Shown: piece after piece, positions 47,525 to 55,500 of the stretch
How positions within the stretch are numbered: position 1 is the first letter of the stretch
Layout of the letters: the number at the start of each line of letters is the position of its first letter
Source: an uncultured Oscillospiraceae bacterium
Lineage (GTDB): Bacteria > Bacillota > Clostridia > Oscillospirales > Oscillospiraceae
Assembly (NCBI GenBank): GCA_947627325.1
Contig: CANQVO010000004.1
Span: 62,001 to 126,000 of the forward strand
Length of the DNA stretch: 64,000 nt
Reading direction: 5' to 3'
Made by a program: the position numbers and the translations under genes
The notes under the pieces: generated by a model
Database searches by the model: none
What the model saw: the letters and a program-made list of their open reading frames with translations, nothing else
Told to the model about the DNA's origin: nothing

Positions 47525-47609
47525 ATCGCTGGCTGGTCCCCTTGGGGTCCTGGTCCTGGAAGACCAGGTCGTCCACGTCGGGATCCTGGGGTTTTTGCTT
47601 GTCGTCCAC
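47523..47609 (-). CDS. Possible 28-residue acidic small ORF
   Basis: On the minus strand a GTG at 47609 sits nine bases after AAGGAAGGAG and opens a 28-residue frame rich in Asp, Gln and Pro (DVDDLVFQDQDPKGTSQR at its end). No family is known. Support is only the ribosome site and a coherent composition. Confidence 0.3.
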   Translation of the reverse strand: MDDKQKPQDPDVDDLVFQDQDPKGTSQR

Positions 47610-47705
47610 GCCGTCGGGCTCCTTCCTTATGTAGTCTCTACCAGTATATGCCCCCGCCGGGGCGATATGTGACGAAGGCGGGGGAGAAGTTTTGCCCTGT
47701 GGGAC

Positions 47706-47734
47706 TTGACAGGCCGGGCGGGATATGATATCCT
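47706..47734 (+). promoter_or_regulatory. Promoter of the tRNA pair
   Basis: TTGACA (47706-47711) and TATCCT (47729-47734) have a 17-base spacer and lie 27 bases before the first tRNA. An overlapping TATGAT at 47724-47729 is too close to the -35 box. Confidence 0.7.
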
Positions 47735-47760
47735 ATTAGGGCTCTAGCGGAGCATCGGAT

Positions 47761-47847
47761 GCCGGAGTGGCGGAATTGGCAGACGCCCGGGACTTAAAAT
47801 CCCGTGGGAGCGATCCCGTGCCGGTTCGACCCCGGTCTCCGGCACCA
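47761..47847 (+). tRNA. tRNA-Leu (anticodon UAA), CCA encoded
   Basis: Acceptor arms GCCGGAG and CTCCGGC pair, followed by A and encoded CCA. The anticodon loop CTTAAAA carries TAA, and a long variable arm (GTGGGAGCGATCCCGT region) is typical of Leu. It reads UUA and, by wobble, UUG. Confidence 0.95.
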
Positions 47848-47850
47848 TAT

Positions 47851-47926
47851 CGCGGGGTGGAGCAGTTGGCAGCTCGTCGGGCTCATAACCCGGAGGTCGT
47901 AGGTTCAAGTCCTACCCCCGCAACCA
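47851..47926 (+). tRNA. Initiator tRNA-fMet (anticodon CAU), CCA encoded
   Basis: The first base C faces A at position 72, giving the unpaired 1-72 end of initiator tRNAs. Three G:C pairs flank the anticodon loop (GTCGGGCTCATAACCCGG). It lies three bases after tRNA-Leu. The adjacent integrase-bearing island suggests that this 3' end may serve as an attachment site, but no second copy of the end was found in the window. Confidence 0.95.
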
Positions 47927-47927
47927 G

Positions 47928-47964
47928 AAAAGCACCGTCTTTCGCAAGAAAGACGGTGCTTTTA
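47928..47964 (+). terminator. Intrinsic terminator of the tRNA pair
   Basis: AAAGCACCGTCTTT and AAAGACGGTGCTTT pair around CGCAAG, followed by TTTTAT. It lies directly after tRNA-fMet. Confidence 0.9.
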
Positions 47965-48157
47965 TAACCTTTTCGCCTCAATTTTAGCGCACCAAAAACT
48001 TTGACCCATTTTCTGACCCATACGGGAGTTTGGAGCTCAACCCTCCCAATGGTTTGTGGGCCTTTTGAAATAAAAAAGCGCCGGGGAGGATGCGTTTCAG
48101 GGAGTTCGATGTGTTCCGTTGAGTTGCCGTGTGATTGCTCCACATCAAACTTTTTGC

Positions 48158-49819
48158 TCATTTCACTTTCCGGGTAGAGTAGTTATCCAAGTGTTCACCG
48201 CAGTGGCCAATGACAAGTTTCTTTAACCTGCTCGAGTATCCGAAATGGATGCTCTGTCGTTGCTTTGGATAAGTGATGTGAGCCTCAATATCAATGAGTT
48301 CTCCATCCAGCTCTGTTTGGAATTGTCTCATAAGCTTTTTGTCGTTTCTGGTGGCGGCGCCCTCTCCCCGCTTAGCCTCAATTCCCGTTTTGTTTCGAAA
48401 ACACGCAAAAATATCTCCCGCGCCCGCCATATAGAGATCCCGCATTGTGTTTGCGAGAGCAAAAAGCACTTTCCACAACTCCGTTAAAGGCAAAGTGCAT
48501 CCTTTGGTGGATTTAAGGGCATCTTCGGTGAACACGATCTTATCCGCAAACACTTGACCAAAGTATATAACTACATCATCCACAGTTTTAGGCAAGTCAG
48601 TGATCACAAACCGAGCGTCTCTAGCAAGTCGCAGACTATTATTTTCTTCTGCTGCTGTCTGTAGCTGTTCTACCTGAGTCCGCAGCCTATAATTTTCCCG
48701 CTGAATTTCGGTCAAATCTTGGCGGTACTGGTCGGCCTTAGACTCAGCTTTCAATCGCTTTTCTTCTTCTTGGATAGCCAAATCAAAAGTAGCTGTCTTC
48801 TCATTTTCTATCTGCTCCAATTGCTTTTGATGTGCAGAATGAAGCGCATCCAGCCGCTTTTTTCGAGTGTACTCATCCTTTTTCCTTTGGCATTCCTCTA
48901 TGCAGAAAAAAGAGTCATAAAAATGTACATTTTGAGCAAATGCCCGCACAAGGAATGAAGTAACTTGATCCTCTCCATAAGTTTCAATATCTAGGGCACT
49001 CAAATAGCGATGTCTAGACGAATCTGTTACATTAGGCTGATAAACCCGGATTGCTCCGCCATAGCAGGCATAATCATCATTCATATATCGCATTTCTTGA
49101 GAAAATTCGGTATCATATGTATAAAACACAACTGCATTGCCAAAAAGCTTGTCAGCTAAAGGGGCCGCCTGAATTAGATGCGCAGTTTTTCCCGCCTCTC
49201 GATTAATGAGGCGAGGACTAATAAATATATAGGGGAGCTGCCGATTCGGATCTGTAATTTTTGCGTAGAAATCCGGCCACTCACCAGCTTTAAGTTCTTT
49301 GGCAGTGCCTGTCAGAACATCTGAACCGCAAAATACATGGATGTCTTTATCTTCAATAATGTTCCGGATGAGATTGGGAATGCTAGGTCCTGGTGTATCC
49401 ATATAGGGACCAATGAAGCCAGCTCTATCACTGTATGAAACCACGCAAGAAAAAGTGGCTGAGCCCCCATCTTTTTGCTCATAACCAATTTCGGTAACCC
49501 ATTCTCGATTAGCATGGCCCGGCTCAGGCTGTAAATTTTCAATTACTCGACAGGCCCAGAACTGAATACCATTTTCATCGGGACAAAAGTATTCTGATTT
49601 AATAAAAATGCTGTTGTCAAGCGAAAAAATTTGGCCACCATACTTCAGACGAGTCCAGTCCTGCAAATCTTTGGTCAGTAAAAGATGGCGCTTACCACAT
49701 TTCCTAACCTGCCAATCCTTAATGTGCATAACAACTTTCCAAAGTAAGTCTGCCTCGGTGCTTTCGGCTGAAACAGAGAACTTCACTTTGTAAAACATTG
49801 TTGCATTTAAGTTGGGCAT
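48158..49819 (-). CDS. Hypothetical cargo protein with central coiled coil
   Basis: The product has 553 residues; ATG 49819 is preferred because AAAGGTGGGATAATA precedes it (ATG 49843 is upstream of this site). I recognise no family with certainty. The N-terminal 300 residues look globular, with the segments LPYIFISPRLINREAGKT and YACYGGAIRVYQPN. A charged coiled coil covers about residues 320-400. A C-terminal globular part follows, rich in Lys and aromatic residues. Its base composition is much lower in GC than the core genome. It sits between the tRNA and the integrase, the usual place for variable cargo. A defence role is possible but not shown. Confidence 0.7.
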   Translation of the reverse strand: MPNLNATMFYKVKFSVSAESTEADLLWKVVMHIKDWQVRKCGKRHLLLTKDLQDWTRLKYGGQIFSLDNSIFIKSEYFCPDENGIQFWACRVIENLQPEPGHANREWVTEIGYEQKDGGSATFSCVVSYSDRAGFIGPYMDTPGPSIPNLIRNIIEDKDIHVFCGSDVLTGTAKELKAGEWPDFYAKITDPNRQLPYIFISPRLINREAGKTAHLIQAAPLADKLFGNAVVFYTYDTEFSQEMRYMNDDYACYGGAIRVYQPNVTDSSRHRYLSALDIETYGEDQVTSFLVRAFAQNVHFYDSFFCIEECQRKKDEYTRKKRLDALHSAHQKQLEQIENEKTATFDLAIQEEEKRLKAESKADQYRQDLTEIQRENYRLRTQVEQLQTAAEENNSLRLARDARFVITDLPKTVDDVVIYFGQVFADKIVFTEDALKSTKGCTLPLTELWKVLFALANTMRDLYMAGAGDIFACFRNKTGIEAKRGEGAATRNDKKLMRQFQTELDGELIDIEAHITYPKQRQSIHFGYSSRLKKLVIGHCGEHLDNYSTRKVK

Positions 49820-49958
49820 TATTATCCCACCTTTCAAGTGCATAAAGCGCAGCTAACTATTGGACAAAGGCTTTTATCGGATACTGTCGAAATTATATCA
49901 TGCTCACCGTTCAAAAGCAAGGCGACTAATTTGCGTGAGGCATATCAATGGTGCAAGC

Positions 49959-51125
49959 CTAATTCGGTTGGCATCCAGTGTATGTGCATAGAATGCTACC
50001 TATAGTATTTGCTGCTTCTTTTTTGGCCTGGGTGGTCACATGGGCATAAGTGTCCAGGGTGAAGCCAGCGGAGAAGTGGCCCAGCATTCCGCTGACTGTC
50101 TTGATGTCCACGCCGTTTTGCAGGGCCAGGGTGGCGAAGGTGTGGCGCAGATCGTGGAAGCGGATGTGGGGCAGGCCCGCCCGATCCAGCACCCGGTGGA
50201 GCATATGTAGGACGCTGTCCGGGGATATGGGCCCGCCGGTGGGGGACGGAAAGACCCAGGGGCTATTCCCCGCTTTCTTCTTTTGCTCCGTCAGAACAGC
50301 TACCGTACCATCTGCCAGCGGCAGGGTGCGGTAGCTGTTTTTCGTTTTCAGCGGCGCCTCGGTGACCTCCCCGTTGATCCGGGCCACCTGGCGGCGGACG
50401 CGGAGACTGCCCCGCTCCAGGTCGATGTCCTCCCACTTGAGCCCCAACAGCTCGCCCCGGCGCAGGCCGGTGGCCAACTCCACATAGTACATCTCATAGA
50501 TGCCGCTTTCTTTGGCCTCCCGGAAGAAGGCCGCCAGTTGTTCCTTGGTCAGGGTTTTCATCTCCTTGCGCTCCAGCCTGGGCAGGGCACAGCCGTCTGC
50601 CGGGTCGTTGACGATGAGCCTTTGCCTCTTGGCGAGGTTCAACGCGGAGGATATGATCTGGTGGATATTACGCACCGTTTTCGCGCTAAGACCGATGGGC
50701 TGCTTTTTGGATTCCAGCCGCTCCACCCTGCCGTTGCCCAGGAGCTTGCGGTAGAGTCTCTGCAAATCCAGGGTGGTGAGTTTGGCGAGAGGAATGTTGC
50801 CAATGTGGGGCTTGATGTGGTGGTCGATGTAACCCCGGTAGGTTTGGTGGGAGGAGGGGCGGACTTTGAGCATGGCGTAGTCCTCAAACCAGACTTCCAT
50901 CCACTGCCCCAGGGTGTACTCCCCTGCCCGGATGATGTCCAGGCCCTTGGTGTCCTCGATGATCTGCGTGAGCTTTTCCTTGACCTCGCCCTGGGTCTTG
51001 CCCAGGACATTTTTGTAGATGGGCTTGCCGGTGGACGGATCACGGCCGGCGGTGTACCGCCCTTCCCAGCGGCCATCCTTGCGCTTGCGGATGCTGCCCT
51101 CGCCGTTGGCGCGCCGTTTAGCCAT
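49959..51125 (-). CDS. int: Tyrosine site-specific integrase
   Basis: The product has 388 residues; ATG 51125 follows GGGAGGTGAAACCA. The N-terminal arm-binding domain (GEGSIRKRKDGRWEGRY) and a SAM-like core-binding domain precede the catalytic domain. The catalytic set is visible: Arg in ATGLRRGELLGLKW, His-x2-Arg in HDLRHTFATLALQNG, His in GMLGHFSAGF, and Tyr in LDTYAHV. It is of the Tn916/phage type that integrates at tRNA ends. It overlaps the DUF6809-like gene by eight bases. Cargo and the tRNA pair follow it. Confidence 0.95.
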   Translation of the reverse strand: MAKRRANGEGSIRKRKDGRWEGRYTAGRDPSTGKPIYKNVLGKTQGEVKEKLTQIIEDTKGLDIIRAGEYTLGQWMEVWFEDYAMLKVRPSSHQTYRGYIDHHIKPHIGNIPLAKLTTLDLQRLYRKLLGNGRVERLESKKQPIGLSAKTVRNIHQIISSALNLAKRQRLIVNDPADGCALPRLERKEMKTLTKEQLAAFFREAKESGIYEMYYVELATGLRRGELLGLKWEDIDLERGSLRVRRQVARINGEVTEAPLKTKNSYRTLPLADGTVAVLTEQKKKAGNSPWVFPSPTGGPISPDSVLHMLHRVLDRAGLPHIRFHDLRHTFATLALQNGVDIKTVSGMLGHFSAGFTLDTYAHVTTQAKKEAANTIGSILCTYTGCQPN

Positions 51126-51408
51126 TGGTTTCACCTCCCTGGGGATCGGTCAGGTACTCCGCTATAAGGCGCACCCCCAAGCGGAAGCCCTGGATAAAGT
51201 TTTTCTCCGAGTCGATGCTGGCGACCTGCTGATGCAGGGCATCGAAATCCTTGAGAAGCGGGGTGCCCTCGGCGTCCAGCAGCCCGGTAAGCTCGGCCTC
51301 GCACTTGGCGAGTTTAGGCGCCAGTCTGCGGGGTGGAGAACCGGCAGGGACAGGCGTTTCAAAGGGTGAGATGTTGCCGCAGTAAAGAACTTTCAATGTT
51401 TCAGGCAT
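51118..51408 (-). CDS. DUF6809-like small protein of the mobile element
   Basis: The product has 96 residues, with ATG 51408 behind AAGGAGGTGGCACC. The opening LYCGNISPFE and the closing EKNFIQGFRLGVRLIAEYL resemble the DUF6809 family found beside integrases in Firmicute elements. It overlaps the integrase start and is presumably co-translated with it. The function is unknown. The 206 bases upstream (51409-51614) hold no clear gene. Confidence 0.72.
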   Translation of the reverse strand: MPETLKVLYCGNISPFETPVPAGSPPRRLAPKLAKCEAELTGLLDAEGTPLLKDFDALHQQVASIDSEKNFIQGFRLGVRLIAEYLTDPQGGETNG

Positions 51409-51614
51409 GGTGCCACCTCCTTGCAGCGACACACCATACCATAGGTTGAAGGGAATAGCTACCCTTCGAGTGGAGAGTTATCAAACCAGACATATCTTCC
51501 TGCGGCGGCTTTTCTTTGATATATACCGTAGCATTTCATGCTGGCCCCCAAAACACTGGCGAGATCACCGTTAAGGAGTACCTTGTCCGGGTTGCCCCGC
51601 TGAATATGGAGCTA

Positions 51615-52928
51615 TTATTTCATGGTCATTGTCCAACCTTGTTCTTCCTCATGGTCATCCGGCTTGTGGCCTTGGGCGATCTTCTTGGCCCGTTCTTTGG
51701 CGAGGGTTTTGCGGTCGCTGTGGGCGATCACGGGAGCAGGGCCAGGAGCGGCTTCAGCAGATTGTTCCAGACGGTGACCAAGGCGTATAAGAGGATCCCC
51801 AACACCGCTAAGGCCATCAGCGTGAGGGCCGCTTCTTTGAGTGTGATTGTAGGCAGCTCCGGCAGATGGATCCTGGGTAGTCGCAAACGCCGCCGCTCTT
51901 TCTTGCTCCCAGCCAGTTCCAACTGGTGAGAAATATTCAGCAGTTCTTTCGTCTGCTTCGATTCTTGAGCAGAGACTGTCTGCATCATGGTCAGCAGAGC
52001 GTTCAGCACATTGGACTATGCCGCCAGCAGACAGTACTGGCTGTTCAGAGCGCCCAGTAGTTCCTCCCACTGTTCCGCTGTCGGACAGGAGACTGGCATT
52101 GGGGGAGCAGTTTGCTCCGATGGCAGATTCAGTTTTTTCAACTCCTCCATGGAGTATTGCCTCTCGGATCCGGAACTCACGTTCCATGACCTCCTTTCGG
52201 TATTTGTTCTCATGCAGTCGGTCGTCCCGGCACTTCTTTCCCTTAGGTGTGGTGTAGGTGATGTACTTCCGGGTATCCTCCCACCGCACCTGGTAGCCCC
52301 GCTGTTCCATCTCCCGGAAAAACTCGGCCCGTGTTCTGGTCATCCTCATGCACCGGTCAATGGTATTGATGAGCCGGAACTTCCAACTCTCACCACGGAC
52401 CGCGGCGCGGTACTCGCCGGGACGCATCTTCTTTTCCTGGGCGTACTTCTTGGGTGGCTCCAGCACCGTCAGGCCATGGGCGGCGCAGATCTCATCGCTG
52501 ATCTGACGCTGGCGTTGGAGGTCTGCTACGTTCTGGTGGAGCTTTCGCCCGGTCGTCAAACTCACGCTGTTGACGATGAGGTGGCTGTGGAGATGGTCGA
52601 CGTCCGTGTGGGTGGCGACCACCACCTCGAAGTCGGGGAACAGCCGCTGGGCCAGCTCCAGCCCGATGGCGTGAACTTCCACTGGGGTCACATTTTCCTC
52701 CGGGTGGAAGGACTGGACGAACTGGTAGAACATCCGGCCGTCAGATTTGCCGTGCCGCGCCTTGGTGGTCATCATCTCGTCGTAGGCGGACTGGGCCACG
52801 CAGTTCCAGCCGGTGACCAGCCGGCGGTCGCCCCACAGGGTCTTGTCCCTCCGCTGGACGTAGCGCAGGACGCCGCGCATGGCCCCGCCGGACTGGGTGG
52901 CGTTTTTGATCGCGGTGAAGGTTGCCAT
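51615..52928 (-). CDS. mobA: MobA/MobL-type relaxase (MOBP)
   Basis: The 437-residue product starts at ATG 52928, immediately after the mobC stop. The N-terminal relaxase domain has FYQFVQSFHPEENVTP and the metal-binding THTDVDHLHSHLIVNSV near residue 107. It nicks oriT and leads the DNA strand into a recipient. The C-terminal 160 residues (from about ESAIGANCSPNASLL) are low in structure and rich in Ser, Gly and Ala. This part is double-coding: another frame holds a membrane protein. Family assignment is firm. Confidence 0.92.
   Translation of the reverse strand: MATFTAIKNATQSGGAMRGVLRYVQRRDKTLWGDRRLVTGWNCVAQSAYDEMMTTKARHGKSDGRMFYQFVQSFHPEENVTPVEVHAIGLELAQRLFPDFEVVVATHTDVDHLHSHLIVNSVSLTTGRKLHQNVADLQRQRQISDEICAAHGLTVLEPPKKYAQEKKMRPGEYRAAVRGESWKFRLINTIDRCMRMTRTRAEFFREMEQRGYQVRWEDTRKYITYTTPKGKKCRDDRLHENKYRKEVMEREFRIREAILHGGVEKTESAIGANCSPNASLLSDSGTVGGTTGRSEQPVLSAGGIVQCAERSADHDADSLCSRIEADERTAEYFSPVGTGWEQERAAAFATTQDPSAGAAYNHTQRSGPHADGLSGVGDPLIRLGHRLEQSAEAAPGPAPVIAHSDRKTLAKERAKKIAQGHKPDDHEEEQGWTMTMK
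51728..52150 (-). pseudogene. Small membrane protein nested in the relaxase gene, split by a TAG codon
   Basis: In a different frame from the relaxase, ATG 52150 opens MEELKKLNLPSEQTAPP and runs to a TAG at 52018-52016. The same frame then continues for 93 residues to 51728. The second part includes KQTKELLNISHQLELAGS, a basic stretch, and a membrane helix (TLMALAVLGILLYALVTV). The continuous protein-like composition on both sides of the TAG suggests one 140-residue gene with a nonsense mutation. The downstream part could restart at GTG 52009. Such overlapping genes at relaxase 3' ends are seen in related elements, from memory. Confidence 0.6.
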
Positions 52929-53249
52929 CTACGTCACCGCCTTGGTGAGCTGACCGACCTGCTCACAGAGTTTGGCGTAGCCCTCCGCCAAGTCGTCACC
53001 CCGGAGGACTTTGAGCTTGCCCATGTTGGCCAGGGTGGTGAGCCGGTTCAGGTTGCGGCCCTGGGCCTTGAGTTCATGGAGCACCGCATCCAGGCCGTCC
53101 ACCCGGACGATCTGTTTGCCCAGACCGCAGACGCAGAGGTACATGGTGAGGGTCATGTTGGCCTCCCGCGCCTTTTCCCGCAGGACCTCTTTTGTATGAG
53201 GTGTCATCCGCATCGTGACGATTTCTGTCTTGCGTTTTTCTCTCGGCAT
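52929..53249 (-). CDS. mobC: MobC-like relaxosome accessory protein
   Basis: The product has 106 residues, with GGAAGGAGG before ATG 53249. The N-terminal ribbon-helix-helix (TEIVTMRMTPHTKEVLREKA) and the C-terminal MobC block (LKAQGRNLNRLTTLANMG) are present. It helps the relaxase open oriT. Its TAG stop is directly followed by the relaxase ATG. Confidence 0.88.
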   Translation of the reverse strand: MPREKRKTEIVTMRMTPHTKEVLREKAREANMTLTMYLCVCGLGKQIVRVDGLDAVLHELKAQGRNLNRLTTLANMGKLKVLRGDDLAEGYAKLCEQVGQLTKAVT

Positions 53250-53261
53250 TTGGTTTTCCTC

Positions 53262-53330
53262 CTTCCTCCCCCCGCAGGGGACTGGGTCACGGGGCGGCGC
53301 CCCGAAACGCGTCCGGCGTATAGCCGGAGG
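53262..53330. other. Candidate origin of transfer (oriT)
   Basis: The short gap between the HTH gene and mobC holds two inverted repeats: CGGGGC-GGC-GCCCCG (53279-53314 region) and TCCGGC-GTATA-GCCGGA (about 53310-53327). Position next to mobC-mobA and the repeats fit an oriT. No nic consensus is proven. Confidence 0.45.
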
Positions 53331-53717
53331 CTATGCTTGCCCTACCAAGGTGGGCGTTTTGCCTTTCAGCCCTTGGCGCTGGTAGAACCAGTTCATCGTC
53401 ATTTGGATGGGCAAAATGGTATAGAGTAGGTTGGCGTTGCGAGGGCGGCCATCTTTGCCGGGGAGCATGGTGGGAGTGACGGTAATGAGGCGTTTTTCCA
53501 CCAGACCGTCTACATATTTTTTCACTGTGTTCTTGCTCATACCCACCGCCTTGCCGATGGTTTGGTAACTGGGGTGGCAGGTGTAGGTGTCCCGATCTTC
53601 TAAGAAGAGGAGATAGGAGTACACCTCTCGCTCACCAGGAGCGAGGTCGAGGGTGTAGATTTCGTTGGGCAGAGAGAATCGCCTGGAGTACTTTTTGCTG
53701 TCAGCATGAGCTACCAC
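53331..53717 (-). CDS. Helix-turn-helix protein, replication-initiator-like
   Basis: The product has about 128 residues. It has a winged-helix region, HPSYQTIGKAVGMSKNTVKKYVDGLVEKRLI, preceded by KKYSRRFSLPNEIYTLDLAPGE. This opening is typical of small HTH proteins next to excisionase genes in Firmicute elements. The start is uncertain: GTG 53717 is in frame but touches its ribosome site, while the well-spaced ATG at 53709 is in another frame. It overlaps the preceding HTH gene by 17 bases. It may control transfer or replication. Confidence 0.7.
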   Translation of the reverse strand: MVAHADSKKYSRRFSLPNEIYTLDLAPGEREVYSYLLFLEDRDTYTCHPSYQTIGKAVGMSKNTVKKYVDGLVEKRLITVTPTMLPGKDGRPRNANLLYTILPIQMTMNWFYQRQGLKGKTPTLVGQA

Positions 53718-53919
53718 CTCCCTTCGTGTGCTCCTCCACCCACCAGATGAACTTCTCCTTGGGCACCACCATCCTGCTGCCCACCCGGAGCGTAGGAAAC
53801 CCCGCCTCATGCATCAGCTCATACGCGCTGGACGGCGCCACCCCCAGCACTTGCGCCACCTGCCCGGCGTTCAGAAACAGCGGCAGCTCGTCGTAGGACT
53901 TGAATTTGGACTCTCTCAA
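53701..53919 (-). CDS. Excisionase-like HTH protein (TTG start)
   Basis: The 72-residue product is read from TTG 53919, eight bases after AGGAGG; upstream in-frame starts have no such site. The fold is the MerR/Xis winged HTH: LFLNAGQVAQVLGVAPSSAY, then GFPTLRVGSRMVVPKEKF and IWWVEEHT. In such elements the protein directs excision by the integrase or activates transfer genes. It is the first gene of the minus-strand mobilisation cluster. Confidence 0.78.
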   Translation of the reverse strand: MRESKFKSYDELPLFLNAGQVAQVLGVAPSSAYELMHEAGFPTLRVGSRMVVPKEKFIWWVEEHTKGGGSSC

Positions 53920-54106
53920 TCGAATCACCTCCTGATTTTGCTTGTTGCTGGCCGCGCACCGTACTTGTTTCTGCGTGGGGATCGCACCCACACGTTTTCT
54001 CGCCGTTGGTACGCTCTGGCCGTGACGCGCGTGGCCGTCCCGGCGTACTTCCCCCGGCGGGTATCGCCTCCGATGGCGGATCTTTTGTTGTCAAGGTCCA
54101 CTGGCC

Positions 54107-54135
54107 TTGTCCTCCGGCCATCTTTATGGTACAAT
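54107..54135 (+). promoter_or_regulatory. Putative promoter of the DUF6076-like gene
   Basis: TTGTCC (54107-54112) and TACAAT (54130-54135) have a 17-base spacer on the + strand, about 70 bases before the gene start. It diverges from the mobilisation genes. Confidence 0.6.
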
Positions 54136-54203
54136 TCTGCTGTCAGTTTCTACATGGTAAGGTGACTTTCGCGGTTTCTCAAAAGTTGATGTGGAGACGG
54201 GGT

Positions 54204-55358
54204 GTGACCGTGGCGGCCATTGAAAAAATCATTCGCCTGTTCCTTGACGGAAAGAAGATAGAGATCGCCGTAGGGGAAGAGCGCGGCGAGGTCACCACGG
54301 CGCTGGAGGACCTGGAACGGTACATCGAGGCCGACTACGCGCCTTATCGAAAGGCGGTGGACGAGCTATGGATGACATACCCCTATCTCGACCTGGAGGA
54401 AGCGCGCCGCGCCGCGGAGCTGCTTGAGCCGATCGACAGGACCAGCTGGCAGTTTGTCACTCACTTTTTGGCGCGGGCCGCGAAAGAGGTACGGACCGAG
54501 GAAGACGCGGGCTTCATCATGTGGAGCCTGATGGAGCCGCTGGACGCCCGGACCCGGACGGAGAACATTTTTGAGATCGCCTTTGACGGGATGGAACGGG
54601 CCACACAGGCAGAGCGGTACGAAAAGGTCATCAGCACCTACCCGGTACTTGCCCAGCGGATCCCGCCGCCGTCCTTTGAACGCTCGGAGGGTGCGATCCC
54701 ATTCAGCGGGCGGATGGAGTTTTGCCTCGCGTCGCTGAGGGATCTCCGCTGGCTTGAGCTGTTTCTGCACTTTCATCAAAAGAAACGATTCGCGCGGTGC
54801 GCGTGTTGCTGGAGTTATTTTGTGCCCAAAACCAAGGCGGAGACGAAATACTGCTACCGCTCGTTCTGCCAAGAGCACGGCGCCCAGCTTATGCGGAAGC
54901 GGAATGCCGACGCCGATCCCGCCCTGGCGATCTGCGATGACATGAGGCATCTGCTTTCCGAGAGGGCGATCCGATACGAGGACGCCCCACCTGACAGGAG
55001 AGCGGAGCTTTTCCAAATCGACAGCGTGGCGTTCGGCGCCTGGAGCGAGTTGGCCTCCGGCAAGCGCAAGGAATACCTCGCCGGGAAGCTCACCGCTGAG
55101 GAATTTCTCCGCGCCATTGACACCTGCCACGTTCTCGCCTCGTATGACGTGACTGCGCCAAAAAAGAGCGGGAAGAGCGTGTGGCGGCAGATGGTTGAAC
55201 GTGACCTTGACTTTGACCCACACATGGAATTCCCCGCGTGTATGCGTCTTGACCTCGGCCGTCCAGATCCCCAGTGGCAGATCACGACGTCGGAGGAGCT
55301 GCGGACGAAAGCCCAGAAGGGACACCAAAGCCTGAAGGACGAATACGGCAAAAAATAA
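54204..55358 (+). CDS. DUF6076-like protein with zinc-ribbon-like cysteines
   Basis: The 384-residue product is read from GTG 54204, eight bases after GGAG; ATG 54189 is an alternative, and the longer open frame upstream looks non-coding. The N-terminal 200 residues are helical. A Cys cluster, RCACCWSYFVP followed by YCYRSFC, around residues 205-230 resembles a zinc knuckle and matches my memory of DUF6076 proteins in Oscillospiraceae. The C-terminal part is helical. The function is unknown. It is the first gene on the + strand after the mobile element core. Confidence 0.65.
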   Translation: MTVAAIEKIIRLFLDGKKIEIAVGEERGEVTTALEDLERYIEADYAPYRKAVDELWMTYPYLDLEEARRAAELLEPIDRTSWQFVTHFLARAAKEVRTEEDAGFIMWSLMEPLDARTRTENIFEIAFDGMERATQAERYEKVISTYPVLAQRIPPPSFERSEGAIPFSGRMEFCLASLRDLRWLELFLHFHQKKRFARCACCWSYFVPKTKAETKYCYRSFCQEHGAQLMRKRNADADPALAICDDMRHLLSERAIRYEDAPPDRRAELFQIDSVAFGAWSELASGKRKEYLAGKLTAEEFLRAIDTCHVLASYDVTAPKKSGKSVWRQMVERDLDFDPHMEFPACMRLDLGRPDPQWQITTSEELRTKAQKGHQSLKDEYGKK

Positions 55359-55395
55359 CCAAGGCCCGCTCAGGATCATCCTGAGCGGGCCTTGG
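55359..55395 (+). terminator. Strong hairpin after the DUF6076-like gene
   Basis: CCAAGGCCCGCTCAGG (55359-55374) pairs with CCTGAGCGGGCCTTGG (55380-55395) over 16 pairs. No T-run follows, but it lies directly after the stop codon. Confidence 0.75.
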
Positions 55396-55500
55396 CTAGT
55401 TATATCGCAGGGTACCTTTTGCCTCTGACAGCAGGGCCGCCTTTCTTTTTGCCCAAACATGCCCCAACACAAGGCGCTTTTTATGCGATCATGTGTTGAT

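Larger units (their letters stand above)
47965..55395. mobile_element. Integrative mobilisable element (boundaries uncertain)
   Basis: Tyrosine integrase, DUF6809-like protein, MOBP-type relaxase, MobC, an HTH replication-type protein and an excisionase-like protein lie together on the minus strand, directly after a tRNA gene. No mating-pair or coupling genes are seen, so it would need a helper. The left edge is probably at or near the tRNA-fMet 3' end. I found no clear direct repeat for the right edge, and the element may extend beyond the hairpin at 55359-55395 into the defence island. Confidence 0.7.

Noticed and set aside
47883-48161. A 92-codon minus-strand frame ending GLEPTTSGL
   Set aside because: That ending is the well-known false translation of a tRNA gene; it overlaps tRNA-fMet and its terminator.
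51987-53429. A 480-codon + strand frame across relaxase and mobC
   Set aside because: Antisense to genes with clear relaxase and MobC motifs; no ribosome site.
54006-54203. N-terminal extension of the DUF6076-like protein
   Set aside because: The extended part lacks a ribosome site, covers the promoter, and is antisense to the excisionase region; GTG 54204 is better placed.
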